Origin: Maridesulfovibrio sp.
Lineage (GTDB): Bacteria; Desulfobacterota; Desulfovibrionia; Desulfovibrionales; Desulfovibrionaceae
Length of the DNA stretch: 64,000 nt
Reading direction: 5' to 3'
Assembly (NCBI RefSeq): GCF_963666665.1
Contig: NZ_OY762999.1
Span: forward strand, 3,692,001 to 3,756,000
A program made the position numbers and the translations under genes. The notes beneath the pieces were generated by a model. The model had not been told where the DNA came from. It was given only the letters and a program-made list of their open reading frames with translations, and did not search any database. How positions within the stretch are numbered: position 1 is the first letter of the stretch; each line of letters begins with the position of its first letter. Of this stretch, positions 52,184 through 61,656 are shown piece by piece.

Positions 52184-52891
52184 ATGAAATCTTCAAAAGC
52201 TCGGACACGGCTTAAGCAACAGAGGATCATTAAGTATTTTATCGATGCTGCGCATGATATAATTATGGACGAGGGTCTCAGTGCGGTAACAATCCGGAAG
52301 ACCGCGGATTTAGCAGGCTATACAAGTGCAACACTTTATAACTATTTCGATAACCTGCAGCACCTGATATTTTTAGCCACAATGACCTATCTCGAGGAGT
52401 ATAACGAAGCCCTTCCCAGCTACTTGAAAGGCTGCGAGAATTCCATCGAAAGGTATATGGCCATCTGTAAATGCTTTGCAGAGCATTCTTTTGCTCAGCC
52501 GGAGATTTATGAGTTGTTGTACTTCACTCATAGTGACGAAAAGCTGGAAGAGTATACTCAACAATATTACGATCTTTTCCCTGAAAAAATAGTTAAGGAT
52601 TGGCCCGCTCCGCTCAATAAAATTTATGTTTTGAACAGCATTTATTCACGCAGCTATATGATGCTTGAAGACTGTGTGCAGGACGGATTTATTACTTCGG
52701 AAAATGCAAAGGACTTCAACGATGTTAACCTCCGCATTTACAAGACTATTTTGCAGGATGTCCAGAGCGGGCAGCTTAACAGGGATGAGGCAATCGATAT
52801 GACGATGAAATATTATGCCCAGCTCATGGAGTATTACATGAATTCTGAAGCACGGCCCCTGCTTAAGGTCGCCATGGATAAATTCTCCTGA
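52184..52891 (+). CDS. TetR/AcrR-family transcriptional regulator
   Basis: 235 residues. The N-terminal HTH (about 12-58, IIKYFIDAAHDIIMDEGLSAVTIRKTADLAGYTSATLYNYFDN) is a clear TetR signature; the ligand domain is all-helical and acidic. It lies upstream of an MBL hydrolase and the cai operon in the same direction, so it is a candidate regulator of carnitine metabolism in place of CaiF. A GCGATTG palindrome at 53812-53835 before caiT is a possible operator. The ligand is unknown; a carnitine or acyl-CoA derivative would fit. Confidence 0.87.
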   Translation: MKSSKARTRLKQQRIIKYFIDAAHDIIMDEGLSAVTIRKTADLAGYTSATLYNYFDNLQHLIFLATMTYLEEYNEALPSYLKGCENSIERYMAICKCFAEHSFAQPEIYELLYFTHSDEKLEEYTQQYYDLFPEKIVKDWPAPLNKIYVLNSIYSRSYMMLEDCVQDGFITSENAKDFNDVNLRIYKTILQDVQSGQLNRDEAIDMTMKYYAQLMEYYMNSEARPLLKVAMDKFS

Positions 52892-52929
52892 TTTAGAAGA
52901 AATTTGATATAGATTTTTCAAGGAATAAT

Positions 52930-53550
52930 ATGCAGATCAAAAAATTTGTTCTCAGTCCGTTTCAGACAAACGGCTACCTGCTTTACGAGAACGGGGATGC
53001 TGTCTTTGTTGATCCCGGTGATGATCCGGCCGAGGTTGTTAATTTTATCCAGTCAGAAGGACTCAATTTAACTCATATTCTCATTACCCATATGCACAGT
53101 GACCATTTTTACGGTGCAGCAAAGCTGGCGGCGGCTACCGGTGCTCAGATTATGGGTGGTGAGGGTGATGCATTTCTGGTTGAGAGTGAGATCAAGGATG
53201 CTCCCCGCTGGGGATTTCCTCCTTTGGCTGACAGCTTTTCCTTTTCCCCTATTGCACCCGGCAGGCATCAATTTCTCGGGAAAGCTTGTGATGTTCTTCA
53301 TACTCCGGGACACACGCCGGGCAGTTTGACATTTTCTTTTCCGGAAGAAAGTGTTGCTTTTGTCGGTGATCTGATTTTTTTCAGAAATATCGGGCGTACA
53401 GACTTTCCCGGAGGAGATATGGATGCTCTTCTAAATTCGGTCAGGACGCAGATTTTCAGCCTTTCTGATCAGACAATTCTCTATCCGGGACACGAAAGGG
53501 AAACCAATGTGGGAGATGAGAAGACTTACAATTCTTATTTCAACCGATAG
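52930..53550 (+). CDS. Metallo-beta-lactamase-fold hydrolase (glyoxalase II-like)
   Basis: 206 residues with the dinuclear metal motif ITHMHSDHFYG (HxHxDH), the later ligands HTPGHTPGSL, VGDLIFF (Asp) and LYPGHERETNVGDEK (final His). This layout matches the YcbL/glyoxalase II group of thioester hydrolases. It lies 38 bp after the tetR gene, with a strong terminator following at 53587, so the two may form one unit. A role as a CoA-thioester or hydroxyacyl-thiol hydrolase linked to the cai pathway is possible but unproven. Confidence 0.85.
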   Translation: MQIKKFVLSPFQTNGYLLYENGDAVFVDPGDDPAEVVNFIQSEGLNLTHILITHMHSDHFYGAAKLAAATGAQIMGGEGDAFLVESEIKDAPRWGFPPLADSFSFSPIAPGRHQFLGKACDVLHTPGHTPGSLTFSFPEESVAFVGDLIFFRNIGRTDFPGGDMDALLNSVRTQIFSLSDQTILYPGHERETNVGDEKTYNSYFNR

Positions 53551-53586
53551 TTCCTACATCTGATAGCTTTTTTTTGGACATCTCAT

Positions 53587-53636
53587 AAGGCAGGTCCATG
53601 GCTGTTTTTTACAGTCATGGACCTGCCTTTTTTTGT
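53587..53636 (+). terminator. Strong intrinsic terminator after MBL hydrolase
   Basis: AAGGCAGGTCCATGGCTGT and ACAGTCATGGACCTGCCTT form a near-perfect 19-bp stem with a TTTTT loop, followed by TTTTTG. It separates the tetR-MBL unit from the caiT promoter. Confidence 0.88.
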
Positions 53637-54025
53637 CTTGAAAGTTGTTACAGGTTTCACAATAACGAAGAACCTGCTCCTTCAAGATAACTGTGTTTGC
53701 TTTCTGCAGCATTCTTTTGTGATTTTTTAGTAAAAAATATACAATCTAACTCATTGTAATAATGTTTTAATTTTATATATTTGATTATCTGATCATGATT
53801 TTTTTATAAAAGCGATTGCAAAACAATCGCGATTGTGACAAAAAAAACACACAGAAAGTGATCGTGATCATTTTTCTTTGTACGATTAAGAGCTGCTTCT
53901 GAGGTGATGGCTACAGACTAGCTCAGGGATGTTGAGGTTGAGCGCATTGTTTTGAGCTCTGGGGGAGTACGGGCAGGTATCGGCTGCTCAGTACAAATAT
54001 TTCTAAACTATGTGGAGTGTTTCGA
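53637..54025 (+). promoter_or_regulatory. Regulatory region of the cai-fix operon with GCGATTG palindrome
   Basis: GCGATTG (53812-53818) and its inverse CAATCGC (53824-53830) form a 7-bp palindrome with a 5-bp spacer, and another direct GCGATTG overlaps at 53829-53835. A second palindromic stretch, GTGATCGTGATCAT, lies near 53861. These are reasonable operators for TetR or a CRP/Fnr-type factor. The GGAG ribosome site is 9 bp before ATG 54026. No gene is seen in this stretch. Confidence 0.5.
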
Positions 54026-55540
54026 ATGAAGCCTAATAAAAGCGAAAAGGTGAAAATTGAACCGAAGGTTTTTTTTCCCTCGCTGATTATCGTAGGGGTG
54101 TTGAGTTACCTGACAGTAAAGGACCTTGATAAGGCCAATGAAGTCATTAACGCTCTGTTCAGCTATGTTACAAATACATGGGGCTGGGCCTTCGAATGGT
54201 ACATGGTCATCATGATGGCCGGCTGGGCATGGATGGTTTTCGGGCCGTGGAAGGATAATAAACTTGGTGAAGGTGAACCTGAATTTAAAACCCTGAACTG
54301 GATTTTCCTGCTCTTCGCTTCCGCTACTTCTGCTGCAGTTCTTTTCTGGGGTACTTATGAAGCTTACTGCTATACTTCCACCCCGCCGTTCGGTTTTGAA
54401 CCTTTCTCCGTTACCGCTAAGGAATGGGGGCTTGCCTACAGTTTGTTCCACTGGGGACCTCTGGCATGGGCAGGTTATGCATTCTTCACCGTTGCCTTCG
54501 GATATTTTCTCTTCGTAAAGAAAATCAATGTCATGCGTCCCAGTGGTACACTTGAGCCGCTTATCGGTGAAAAGCATTGCAAAGGCATTGTCGGCGCAAT
54601 CGTCGACAACATGTACATTGTCGGTCTGATTCTCGCCATGGGTACCAGTCTCGGTCTGTCCACTCCGCTGGTTACCGAGTGTATCGAATGGCTCTTTGGT
54701 ATTCCGCACACCCTTCAGCTGGACGCAACAATTATCGCCAGCTGGATTATCCTCAACGCTATCTGCGTTGCTTTCGGTCTCAACAAAGGGATCAAGATTG
54801 CATCTGACGTTCGCAGCTATCTCATGCTCGGTCTTCTGGTCTGGGTTTTCTGTGTAAGCGGAAGCACATTTATCCTGAACTATTTCACTGACTCTGTCGG
54901 TATCATGCTGAATAACTTCGCTCGCATGGCATTCTACACTGATGCCATCGGTGAAGGCGGCTTCCCTCAGGGTTGGACTGTTTTCTACTGGGCATGGTGG
55001 GTTATCTACGGCATCCAGACCTGTCTGTTCCTCGCACGTATCTCCCGCGGACGTACTGTCCGTCAGGTTTGTGTGGGTATCGTTGGTGGTCTGACTGCTA
55101 CCACATGGTTCATTTGGACTGTTCTGAGCGGTAACACCATGCATCTCATCCACAAGGGCATTCTCAATATGCCTGAGCTGGTGGCAAAACACGGTGCTCC
55201 CCGCGCTGTAATTGAAACATGGGCAGCCCTGCCCCTGAGCACTGCCACCATGATCGCCTTCTTTGTGCTCTGCTTCATCGCAACTGTCACCTTGATCAAC
55301 GCTTGTTCTTACACCTTGGCAATGTCTACCTGCACCGAGGCTGACGGTTACAGCGAGCCCCCCATGTGGGTCCGTGTAGGCTGGTCCATTCTCGTCGGTA
55401 TCATCGGCGTTACCCTGCTCGCCCTTGGCGGTCTCAAGCCTCTTCAGACTGCGATCATCGCAGGTGGCGGACTGCTCTTCTTCGTTAACCTCGCCATTAT
55501 CTGGTCCTTCATCAAAGATGCGAAGGCCTCTAACTGGTAA
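54026..55540 (+). CDS. caiT: CaiT, L-carnitine/gamma-butyrobetaine antiporter (BCCT family)
   Basis: 504 residues from ATG 54026, the same length as E. coli CaiT and collinear throughout (GIEPKVFFP-like start, YVTNTWGWAFEWYM, LFHWGPLAWAGY, FPQGWTVFYWAWWVIYG, ETWAALPLSTAT). Twelve transmembrane segments are expected. The aromatic box WAWW in the BCCT signature binds the trimethylammonium group. The specific resemblance to CaiT, not to sodium-coupled BetP/OpuD, indicates substrate:product exchange. It is the first gene of the cai-fix cluster. Confidence 0.94.
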   Translation: MKPNKSEKVKIEPKVFFPSLIIVGVLSYLTVKDLDKANEVINALFSYVTNTWGWAFEWYMVIMMAGWAWMVFGPWKDNKLGEGEPEFKTLNWIFLLFASATSAAVLFWGTYEAYCYTSTPPFGFEPFSVTAKEWGLAYSLFHWGPLAWAGYAFFTVAFGYFLFVKKINVMRPSGTLEPLIGEKHCKGIVGAIVDNMYIVGLILAMGTSLGLSTPLVTECIEWLFGIPHTLQLDATIIASWIILNAICVAFGLNKGIKIASDVRSYLMLGLLVWVFCVSGSTFILNYFTDSVGIMLNNFARMAFYTDAIGEGGFPQGWTVFYWAWWVIYGIQTCLFLARISRGRTVRQVCVGIVGGLTATTWFIWTVLSGNTMHLIHKGILNMPELVAKHGAPRAVIETWAALPLSTATMIAFFVLCFIATVTLINACSYTLAMSTCTEADGYSEPPMWVRVGWSILVGIIGVTLLALGGLKPLQTAIIAGGGLLFFVNLAIIWSFIKDAKASNW

Positions 55541-55550
55541 ATAATCCAAT

Positions 55551-55573
55551 GGGGGAGGCTTAGCGCTTCCCCC
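55551..55573 (+). terminator. Intercistronic hairpin between caiT and caiA
   Basis: GGGGGAGGC (55551-55559) pairs with GCTTCCCCC (55565-55573), with one G-T pair and a 5-nt loop. There is no long T-run. It may stabilise the caiT 3' end or attenuate, so transporter and enzymes are made at different levels. Confidence 0.6.
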
Positions 55574-55596
55574 TTGATAAAAAAGGAGATTCTTTC

Positions 55597-56730
55597 ATGG
55601 ATTTTAATCTTTCTGATGAACAGGAACTGTTTGTTGCGGGTGTCCGCGACCTGATGGAAAGCGAAAACTGGGAACAGTACTTCGTTGAGTGCGATAAGAA
55701 CCATGAGTATCCGGAACGCTGGGTAAAAGCACTGGCTGATCTCGGTGTTGATACCATGCTCCTGCCTGAAGAACACGGCGGAATGGGCATGGATATGGTT
55801 ACCCTTACCGCTATCTGGGCAGAGCTCGGCCGTCACGGTGCTCCTACTTATGTCCTTTACCAGCTTCCCGGCTTCAGCACTATTCTCCGCCACGGTTCCC
55901 AGGAACAGATCGATAAGATCTTTGCATTCCGCGGCACCGGTAAGCAGATGTTCAACTCTGCGATCACCGAACCCGGCGCAGGTTCCGATGTAGGTAGCCT
56001 GAAGAGCAACTACACCCGTAAAGACGGCAAGGTTTACCTGAACGGACACAAGTGCTTCATCACCAGCTCCCTGCACGCTCCTTACCTTATCGTTATGGCC
56101 CGTGATGCTTCTTCTGAAAAGCCCATCTTCACTGAGTGGTTTGTTGATATGAGCAAAGAAGGCATCAAGCTCAACCCGCTTGATAAGCTCGGTCTGCGCA
56201 TGGACAGCTGCTGCGAAGTTATTTTCGACAACGTTGAGCTGGAAGAAAAAGACATGTTCGGAACTGAGGGCGAAGGCTTCAACCGCGTTAAGGCAGAGTT
56301 CGATGATGAGCGTTTTCTGGTTGCCTGCACCAACTACGGTATCGCTCTGTGCGCTTATGAAGATGCTGCAAAATACGCCAACCAGCGCGTACAGTTCGGC
56401 GAAGCAATCGGTCGTACCCAGCTGATTCAGGAAAAGATCGCTCTCATGGCTATCAAGCTCAACAGTATGAAGAATATGATTTTCGAAACTGCATGGAAGA
56501 CTGATCAGGGCACTGCTACTTCCGGTGATTCCGCAATGTGCAAATACTTCTGCGCTAACGCTGCTTTCGAAGTAATTGATACTTCTATGCAGATCCTCGG
56601 CGGTATCGGCGTAACCGGTCACCGTGTAGGCCGTTTCTGGCGTGACCTGCGTATTGACCGTCTCTCCGGTGGTTCTGACGAAATGCAGATCCTTACTCTC
56701 GGTCGTGCTGAACTCAAGAAATACCGCTAG
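55597..56730 (+). CDS. caiA: CaiA, crotonobetainyl-CoA reductase
   Basis: 377 residues of acyl-CoA dehydrogenase fold, closely matching E. coli CaiA from the start (MDFNLSDEQELFVAGVR) through FNSAITEPGAGSDVGSLKSNYTRKDGKVYLNG to GGSDEMQILTLGRAELKKYR. It reduces crotonobetainyl-CoA to gamma-butyrobetainyl-CoA with electrons from an ETF (FixA/FixB, encoded at 60875-62601). AAAGGAG precedes the ATG. CaiA with CaiB and CaiC cycles CoA among carnitine derivatives, allowing carnitine or crotonobetaine to act as an electron acceptor. Confidence 0.95.
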   Translation: MDFNLSDEQELFVAGVRDLMESENWEQYFVECDKNHEYPERWVKALADLGVDTMLLPEEHGGMGMDMVTLTAIWAELGRHGAPTYVLYQLPGFSTILRHGSQEQIDKIFAFRGTGKQMFNSAITEPGAGSDVGSLKSNYTRKDGKVYLNGHKCFITSSLHAPYLIVMARDASSEKPIFTEWFVDMSKEGIKLNPLDKLGLRMDSCCEVIFDNVELEEKDMFGTEGEGFNRVKAEFDDERFLVACTNYGIALCAYEDAAKYANQRVQFGEAIGRTQLIQEKIALMAIKLNSMKNMIFETAWKTDQGTATSGDSAMCKYFCANAAFEVIDTSMQILGGIGVTGHRVGRFWRDLRIDRLSGGSDEMQILTLGRAELKKYR

Positions 56731-56771
56731 GATAGCAAGAAGTAACATAAGCCAACAATCAGGATTAAAAT

Positions 56772-57986
56772 ATGTCCAAGAAATTAAATACCCCTAAATT
56801 CGGTCCGCTGGAAGGTGTCCGCGTTGTATTCTCTGCCATTGAGATTGCCGGCCCTTTCTCTGCTCAGATGCTGGCTGAATGGGGAGCAGAGGTTATCTGG
56901 GTAGAGCATTCCGCATACACAGACACCATCCGTGTGCAGCCCAATTACCCTGAATTGTCACGCCGCAACCTGCACGCCCTGTCCATGAACATTTTCTCGG
57001 ACGAGGGCAAGGAAGCCTTCCTGAAGCTCATTGAAACTGCCGATGTCCTGATCGAGGCCAGCAAAGGCCCTGCTTTCTCTCGTCGTGGACTTACTGATGA
57101 GCTGCTTTGGGAACACAATCCGCAGTTGGTTATCGGACATCTGTCCGGTTTCGGCCAGTACGGTGATGACAAGTTCACCAACCTTGCTGCCTACAATACC
57201 ATTGCGCAGGCATTCAGCGGCTACCTTATCCAGAACGGTGATGTTAACCAGCCCATGCCCGCTTTCCCGTACACAGCTGATTACCTGTCCGGTTACGCGG
57301 TAACCAGTTCTGTGCTTGCAGCCCTGTATAACGCACAGAAGACCGGCAAGGGTGAAAGCATTGATATCGCCATGTACGAAGTGATGCTTAATGCAGGCCA
57401 GTACTACATGATGGATTTCTTTAACGGTGGCGAAATGTGCCCCCGCCAGACCAAGGGTAAAGATCCTCTCTGGGCCGGTTGCGGTACTTACGGCTGCAGT
57501 GACGGCTTTATCGTTATGGAAATTGTCGGAGCTTCTCAGCTTGAGGAAATGTTCACCAAGATCGGTCTTGAACATCTTATCGATACTGAAGAGTTCCCCA
57601 AGGGAACCCAGCTCATTTCCAGAAAGCTTCCTTCCGCTGCTTTGGTGGAAGAGAAACTGGATGAGTACATGGCTTCCAAGACTGTTGCTGACATGCTGGC
57701 AGAACTCGCAGCAATCAAGGTTGCGGGTGCCAAAGTGCTGACCGTGGAGGAACTTGAGTCCAATCCCCAGTATATCGCTCGCGAGTCCATTGTTGAGTGG
57801 GAGAACACTGCCGGGAAAAAGGTCAAGGGCCCCAACGTAATGCCCAAGTTCAAGAACAAGCCCTGCAAAATCTGGCGCGGCATGCCTGATCACGGCATGG
57901 ATACCGCGAATATTCTGGCCGATCTTGGATATTCTGACGAAGAGCTCCAGCAGCTCGCCGATAACGGCATCATCAAGCTGGGTTAA
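56772..57986 (+). CDS. caiB: CaiB, gamma-butyrobetainyl-CoA:carnitine CoA-transferase
   Basis: 404 residues, a class III (CaiB/BaiF) CoA-transferase of normal length (E. coli CaiB is 405). It has the family start FGPLEGVRVVFSAIEIAGPFSAQMLAEWGAEVIWVE and the catalytic Asp region near VEKGGDV-like SFGQY..DKFTNL... positions. It moves CoA from product to incoming carnitine without ATP cost. It is 41 bp after caiA in the same direction. Confidence 0.93.
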   Translation: MSKKLNTPKFGPLEGVRVVFSAIEIAGPFSAQMLAEWGAEVIWVEHSAYTDTIRVQPNYPELSRRNLHALSMNIFSDEGKEAFLKLIETADVLIEASKGPAFSRRGLTDELLWEHNPQLVIGHLSGFGQYGDDKFTNLAAYNTIAQAFSGYLIQNGDVNQPMPAFPYTADYLSGYAVTSSVLAALYNAQKTGKGESIDIAMYEVMLNAGQYYMMDFFNGGEMCPRQTKGKDPLWAGCGTYGCSDGFIVMEIVGASQLEEMFTKIGLEHLIDTEEFPKGTQLISRKLPSAALVEEKLDEYMASKTVADMLAELAAIKVAGAKVLTVEELESNPQYIARESIVEWENTAGKKVKGPNVMPKFKNKPCKIWRGMPDHGMDTANILADLGYSDEELQQLADNGIIKLG

Positions 57987-58186
57987 CTAAAAATAATCGC
58001 AACTCTTGAAATAGATATAGACCGGACTGTTCAAAGCGCGCGGTAAGCATTCATCGCAAAAGTCGTGTCGTTAATCCTGACATGGTTTTTGGACTTCACC
58101 ACCCGCATAAGCGTTTTGAACAGTCCGGGAAATTAAACGAAAATTTTCCAACGGATACAATCAGATCAGAGACGAGGATAGTTCAA

Positions 58187-59755
58187 GTGGATATTGTTGG
58201 GGATAAAAATCTAGGTCAGGTTTGGGAAGATCTGGCCGAGACGTTCGGTGCCAAGACCGCTTTGGTTTTTGAAGATGCGCATGGTGAAACCGCTGAGTTC
58301 AGCTACCGCGAACTCAATGGCGAAATCACTCGGACTGCATCCTTGTTTTTGGGTTTAGGCATTGAAAAGGGGGACCGTGTTGCGGTCCAGCTCAACAATA
58401 GTCCGGAGTTTTTGTTCTGCTGGTTCGGCCTTGCCAAAATCGGCGCGGTCATGGTGCCGGTCAACGTTCATTATTTACATTGCGAATGTGCGCATATTCT
58501 TGAGAAGTGTGCGCCGAAAGCGTTTGTCATCGAAGAGCAGTTCCTCACTACTCAAAAGGAACTGCAGGATGAATATGATATTTCCATTCCTCACGTATTG
58601 GTTGCCCGTGTTAATCCTGAACGTGAGATTCAGGGGGCATTAAATTTCAATAAGCTTCTCGCTGAGCAGCCGGTCTCTCTGGATAAAGAGATAGCCGTGA
58701 GCAGTGAAGATATCGCAGAGATTATTTTTACTTCAGGTACAACTTCGAATCCGAAAGGGGCGGTAATCACCCATTACAATCTCTGTTTTGCCGGACGTTA
58801 TACTTCGTGGCAGGTGGGTATCCGTGAAGAAGACAGATACCTGACCATGATGTCCGCCTGTCATATCGATTTTCAATGTACAGCCGCTTTGCCTGCTTTC
58901 ATGTCCGGCGCGACTTTCATCATGCTTGAGAAATACAGTGCCAGAAAATTCTGGCGTCAGGTCTGCCTGCACCGTGCGACACTGACAGAATGCATCCCGC
59001 TTATGATCCGTACTCTGCAATTACAGCCGGAGCGTTCATGGGAGAAGAATCATTGTCTTCGGGACGTTCTTTTCTACCTTAACCTTTCCGATGATGAAAA
59101 GGATGCATTCGTTAAACGTTTCAACGTCAGGCTCTTCACTTCATATGGTCTGACCGAAACTGTGGTCGGCATTATTGGTGACCGTCCCGGTGACGAGCGC
59201 AGGTGGCCTTCAATCGGCCGGACCGGTTTTGGGTATGACGTAAGGATCATTGACGGTGAAGGCAATGAGTTGCCGGCTGGAGATATCGGGGAGATCGTCA
59301 TTAAGGGCGAGCCCGGAAAGACTCTTTTCAACGGATACTACGGCGATACTGAAGCAACTGCAGCATCTTTTACAGCTGATGGATGGTTTAAGACCGGGGA
59401 TAAAGGCTACACGGATGAGGATGGATATTTTTACTTTGTTGATCGCAAGTTGAACCTGATTAAGCGTTCCGGTGAGAACATTGCCAGCACCGAAATTGAA
59501 AACATGTTGGTGGACCATCCTTTAATTACTGATGCGGCGGTAGTAGGCGTTCCTGATCCTATCTGCGATGAGGCTGTAAAGGCGTACGTCATCGTTAAGG
59601 ATGGGGAGTCACTTACTGCCGGTGAAATTCTTGATTATTGTGCGGAACGCATTGCCAAATTTAAAGTTCCTTCAATTATCGAGATCAGGGAGTCCTTTCC
59701 CAGAACCTGCTCCGGCAAGGTCTGTAAAGGCGCGTTAAGGGCTGAGAACATTTAA
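58187..59755 (+). CDS. caiC: CaiC, carnitine/crotonobetaine-CoA ligase
   Basis: 522 residues from GTG 58187 (GAGGA 8 bp upstream). The alignment with E. coli CaiC begins at this point (VDIVGDKNLGQVWEDLA); the longer frame to ATG 58082 is not supported. It has the acyl-adenylate signature FTSGTTSNPKGAVITHYN, TSYGLTE, and the C-terminal GKVCKG lysine region. It activates carnitine, crotonobetaine or butyrobetaine to CoA thioesters with ATP, priming the cycle run by CaiB. A 200-bp gap separates it from caiB. Confidence 0.93.
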   Translation: MDIVGDKNLGQVWEDLAETFGAKTALVFEDAHGETAEFSYRELNGEITRTASLFLGLGIEKGDRVAVQLNNSPEFLFCWFGLAKIGAVMVPVNVHYLHCECAHILEKCAPKAFVIEEQFLTTQKELQDEYDISIPHVLVARVNPEREIQGALNFNKLLAEQPVSLDKEIAVSSEDIAEIIFTSGTTSNPKGAVITHYNLCFAGRYTSWQVGIREEDRYLTMMSACHIDFQCTAALPAFMSGATFIMLEKYSARKFWRQVCLHRATLTECIPLMIRTLQLQPERSWEKNHCLRDVLFYLNLSDDEKDAFVKRFNVRLFTSYGLTETVVGIIGDRPGDERRWPSIGRTGFGYDVRIIDGEGNELPAGDIGEIVIKGEPGKTLFNGYYGDTEATAASFTADGWFKTGDKGYTDEDGYFYFVDRKLNLIKRSGENIASTEIENMLVDHPLITDAAVVGVPDPICDEAVKAYVIVKDGESLTAGEILDYCAERIAKFKVPSIIEIRESFPRTCSGKVCKGALRAENI

Positions 59756-59763
59756 AAGTTTGT

Positions 59764-59781
59764 TCCTCCGCTTCGGCGGAT
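59764..59781 (+). terminator. Small GC hairpin after caiC
   Basis: TCCGC-TTCG-GCGGA forms a short, stable TTCG-type hairpin followed by an A/T-rich but not T-run sequence. It is probably an mRNA stability or partial termination element. Confidence 0.45.
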
Positions 59782-59914
59782 CAATTAAATAACCACAGGT
59801 TATAAGTGTGGCGGAAGTACATTCAGGTGGATGAATATAAGCTATAAACTAATCATGGTTATAAAATAAACTTGATTGTATTTTTTAATAAAAAACTTTA
59901 AAAGGAGAACGAAC

Positions 59915-60766
59915 ATGGCGTTAAAACTCGATATGGTGGGCAAATGGTACGGCCCCTTTGAACGTGAGTACGATTTCAGGGAACTCAGCATTTTTGCTCT
60001 GGGTTGCGGAGCCGGTGCAGACGGTAAGTCCGATCTGGAATATGTTTACGAAAAAGACATGAAGGTACTGCCCATGTTTGCGGCAATGCCCATTGTTGAT
60101 AGTGAAGTTACCAAAACCATCGACTACGGCTTTGAGTGGGGCGGATCTCTGCACTGGGGTTTTGACCTGCAGATTCACGAGCCCATGACTGCATTGTCCG
60201 GCAAACTGACCACTAAAGTTCTGCTTAAGGCCCTGTATGACCGTGGCGAAGGTCGTGGTTGTCTTGCACAGCACATTGGTGAAACCTTCGACGAGAACGG
60301 TACCAAGCTCTTCACTAACGAAAGCTGGGACTGCGCCCTGTATGACGGCGGCTGGGGTGGCGAAAAAGCTCCCAGCGATATCGTTGAAATTCCTGAACGT
60401 GAACCTGATTTTGAAGTAACTGAGCAGGTTCCCCTGAACCAGGCACTTATCTATCGTCTTAACGGCGACTTCCATCCTCAGCACATTGACTGGGAATATG
60501 CCCAGAAATTTGATCATCCGAAACCGAACCTGCACGCAGTCAGCACCGCCGGTTTTGCATGCCGTCACATCATTAAAACTCTGTTCCCCGGTGAACCTGA
60601 GCGTCTGACCCGTTTCAAGACCCGTATCACCAGATCCCTGTATCCGGGTTGCACCATCAAGACCCAGATGTGGAAATGGGATGACAACTCCATCCATTTC
60701 CGGGTTATCGACGCTGACAATCCTGAAACTGCGTACCTTAACTACGCTCTGGCTGAGTGGAAGTAA
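59915..60766 (+). CDS. MaoC-like (hydratase-2 type) enoyl-CoA hydratase in place of CaiD
   Basis: 283 residues from ATG 59915 (AAAGGAG at 59901-59907). It is a double hot-dog protein like the peroxisomal MFE-2 hydratase, ~280 residues. The hydratase-2 motif is in the second half: YRLNGDFHPQHIDWEYAQKFDHPKPNLHAVSTAGFACRH, giving the catalytic Asp and His (usually Asp-x4-His). In E. coli the hydration step is done by CaiD, a crotonase-fold enzyme. Here, placed between caiC and fixA, this unrelated fold probably interconverts carnitinyl-CoA and crotonobetainyl-CoA. A role with acryloyl-CoA from DMSP is an alternative. Confidence 0.87.
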   Translation: MALKLDMVGKWYGPFEREYDFRELSIFALGCGAGADGKSDLEYVYEKDMKVLPMFAAMPIVDSEVTKTIDYGFEWGGSLHWGFDLQIHEPMTALSGKLTTKVLLKALYDRGEGRGCLAQHIGETFDENGTKLFTNESWDCALYDGGWGGEKAPSDIVEIPEREPDFEVTEQVPLNQALIYRLNGDFHPQHIDWEYAQKFDHPKPNLHAVSTAGFACRHIIKTLFPGEPERLTRFKTRITRSLYPGCTIKTQMWKWDDNSIHFRVIDADNPETAYLNYALAEWK

Positions 60767-60874
60767 TAATTAATATTTGAGGTGTGTTGATAAGAGGGGG
60801 GCACCCCTTTGCAGTATTCCTCTCCGATCTGCAGTCCCCCTCAGTCAACAATAATCAAAATAGGAAGGAAATAT

Positions 60875-61645
60875 ATGAAAATTATAGTTGGTTGCAAATT
60901 GGTTCCTGAAGAGCAGGATATTGCTGTTCAGGCTGATGGAACCCTCGATACTAGCAAGGCTGCTCCGAAGATCAGCCAGTTTGACCTGAACGCAATTGAA
61001 ACTGCTGTTGGGATCAAGGCTGAAATTGCTGATTCCAGCATCGCTGCCATGAGTCTCGGTGGCAAAGAGCTTGAAAATACCAAGGCTCGTAAGGACATTC
61101 TGTCCCGTGGACCGGATGAACTGGTTGCAATTATTGATGAAGGCCTCAAGGGAGCACTTCCCCACCAGACCGCAAGCCTCATGGCTGCAGCTGCAAGGAA
61201 AGTCGGATTTGACCTGATCATCTGCGGTGACGGTTCCGGCGACCTTTATGCACAGCAGGTAGGTATGCGTCTTGGAGCAGAACTCGAAGTCCCTACTCTT
61301 AACGGTGTAAGCAAGATTGTTTCCGTTGCAAGTGACAAGCTGACCGTTGAACGTGCCTTGGAAAGTGAAGTCGAAGTACTTGAAGTGCCGCTGCCCGCAG
61401 TTATTTCCGTTTCTACTGACATCAATGTGCCCACCATTCCCGGCATGAAAGCTATTCTCGGCGCTGGTAAAAAGCCCGTGAACGCTATGGCTCTTGCTGA
61501 TCTTGAAGATGGCGGAGCTGCTTTGGTGGAAATGGTCGAAATCAAGGCACCCAAAAAGAAAGAGCGTAAGAACGTTATTATCGAAGGTGATGGTGACGAT
61601 CAGATCGCAGAATTTATCAGCCACTTGCGTACAATAGTTAACTAG
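60875..61645 (+). CDS. fixA: FixA, electron transfer flavoprotein beta subunit for CaiA
   Basis: 256 residues from ATG 60875 (GGAAGGAA upstream). It closely matches E. coli FixA: PEEQDIAVQADGTLD, KISQFDLNAIE, KDILSRGPDEL, CGDGSGDLYAQQVG, VSTDINVPTIPGMKAILGA and the C-terminal VIEGDGDDQIAEF. ETF beta carries AMP or FAD and forms a heterodimer with FixB to pass electrons to CaiA. fixC and fixX, needed to receive electrons in E. coli, are not in the window and may lie further downstream or be replaced. Confidence 0.94.
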   Translation: MKIIVGCKLVPEEQDIAVQADGTLDTSKAAPKISQFDLNAIETAVGIKAEIADSSIAAMSLGGKELENTKARKDILSRGPDELVAIIDEGLKGALPHQTASLMAAAARKVGFDLIICGDGSGDLYAQQVGMRLGAELEVPTLNGVSKIVSVASDKLTVERALESEVEVLEVPLPAVISVSTDINVPTIPGMKAILGAGKKPVNAMALADLEDGGAALVEMVEIKAPKKKERKNVIIEGDGDDQIAEFISHLRTIVN

Positions 61646-61656
61646 GGAGAGGGAAA

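Noticed and set aside
53908..53923. Possible sigma-54 promoter (TGGCTACAGACTAGCT) upstream of caiT
   Set aside because: GG and GC are 10 bp apart, but the rest departs from the consensus and the local regulator is TetR-type; not enough to call.
54008..55549. 513-codon minus-strand frame opposite caiT
   Set aside because: It is the antisense shadow of a highly conserved transporter gene; composition (Asp/Cys/His-rich) is typical of shadow frames.
55444..56748. 434-codon minus-strand frame opposite caiA
   Set aside because: Antisense shadow of caiA, no start signal or recognisable domain.
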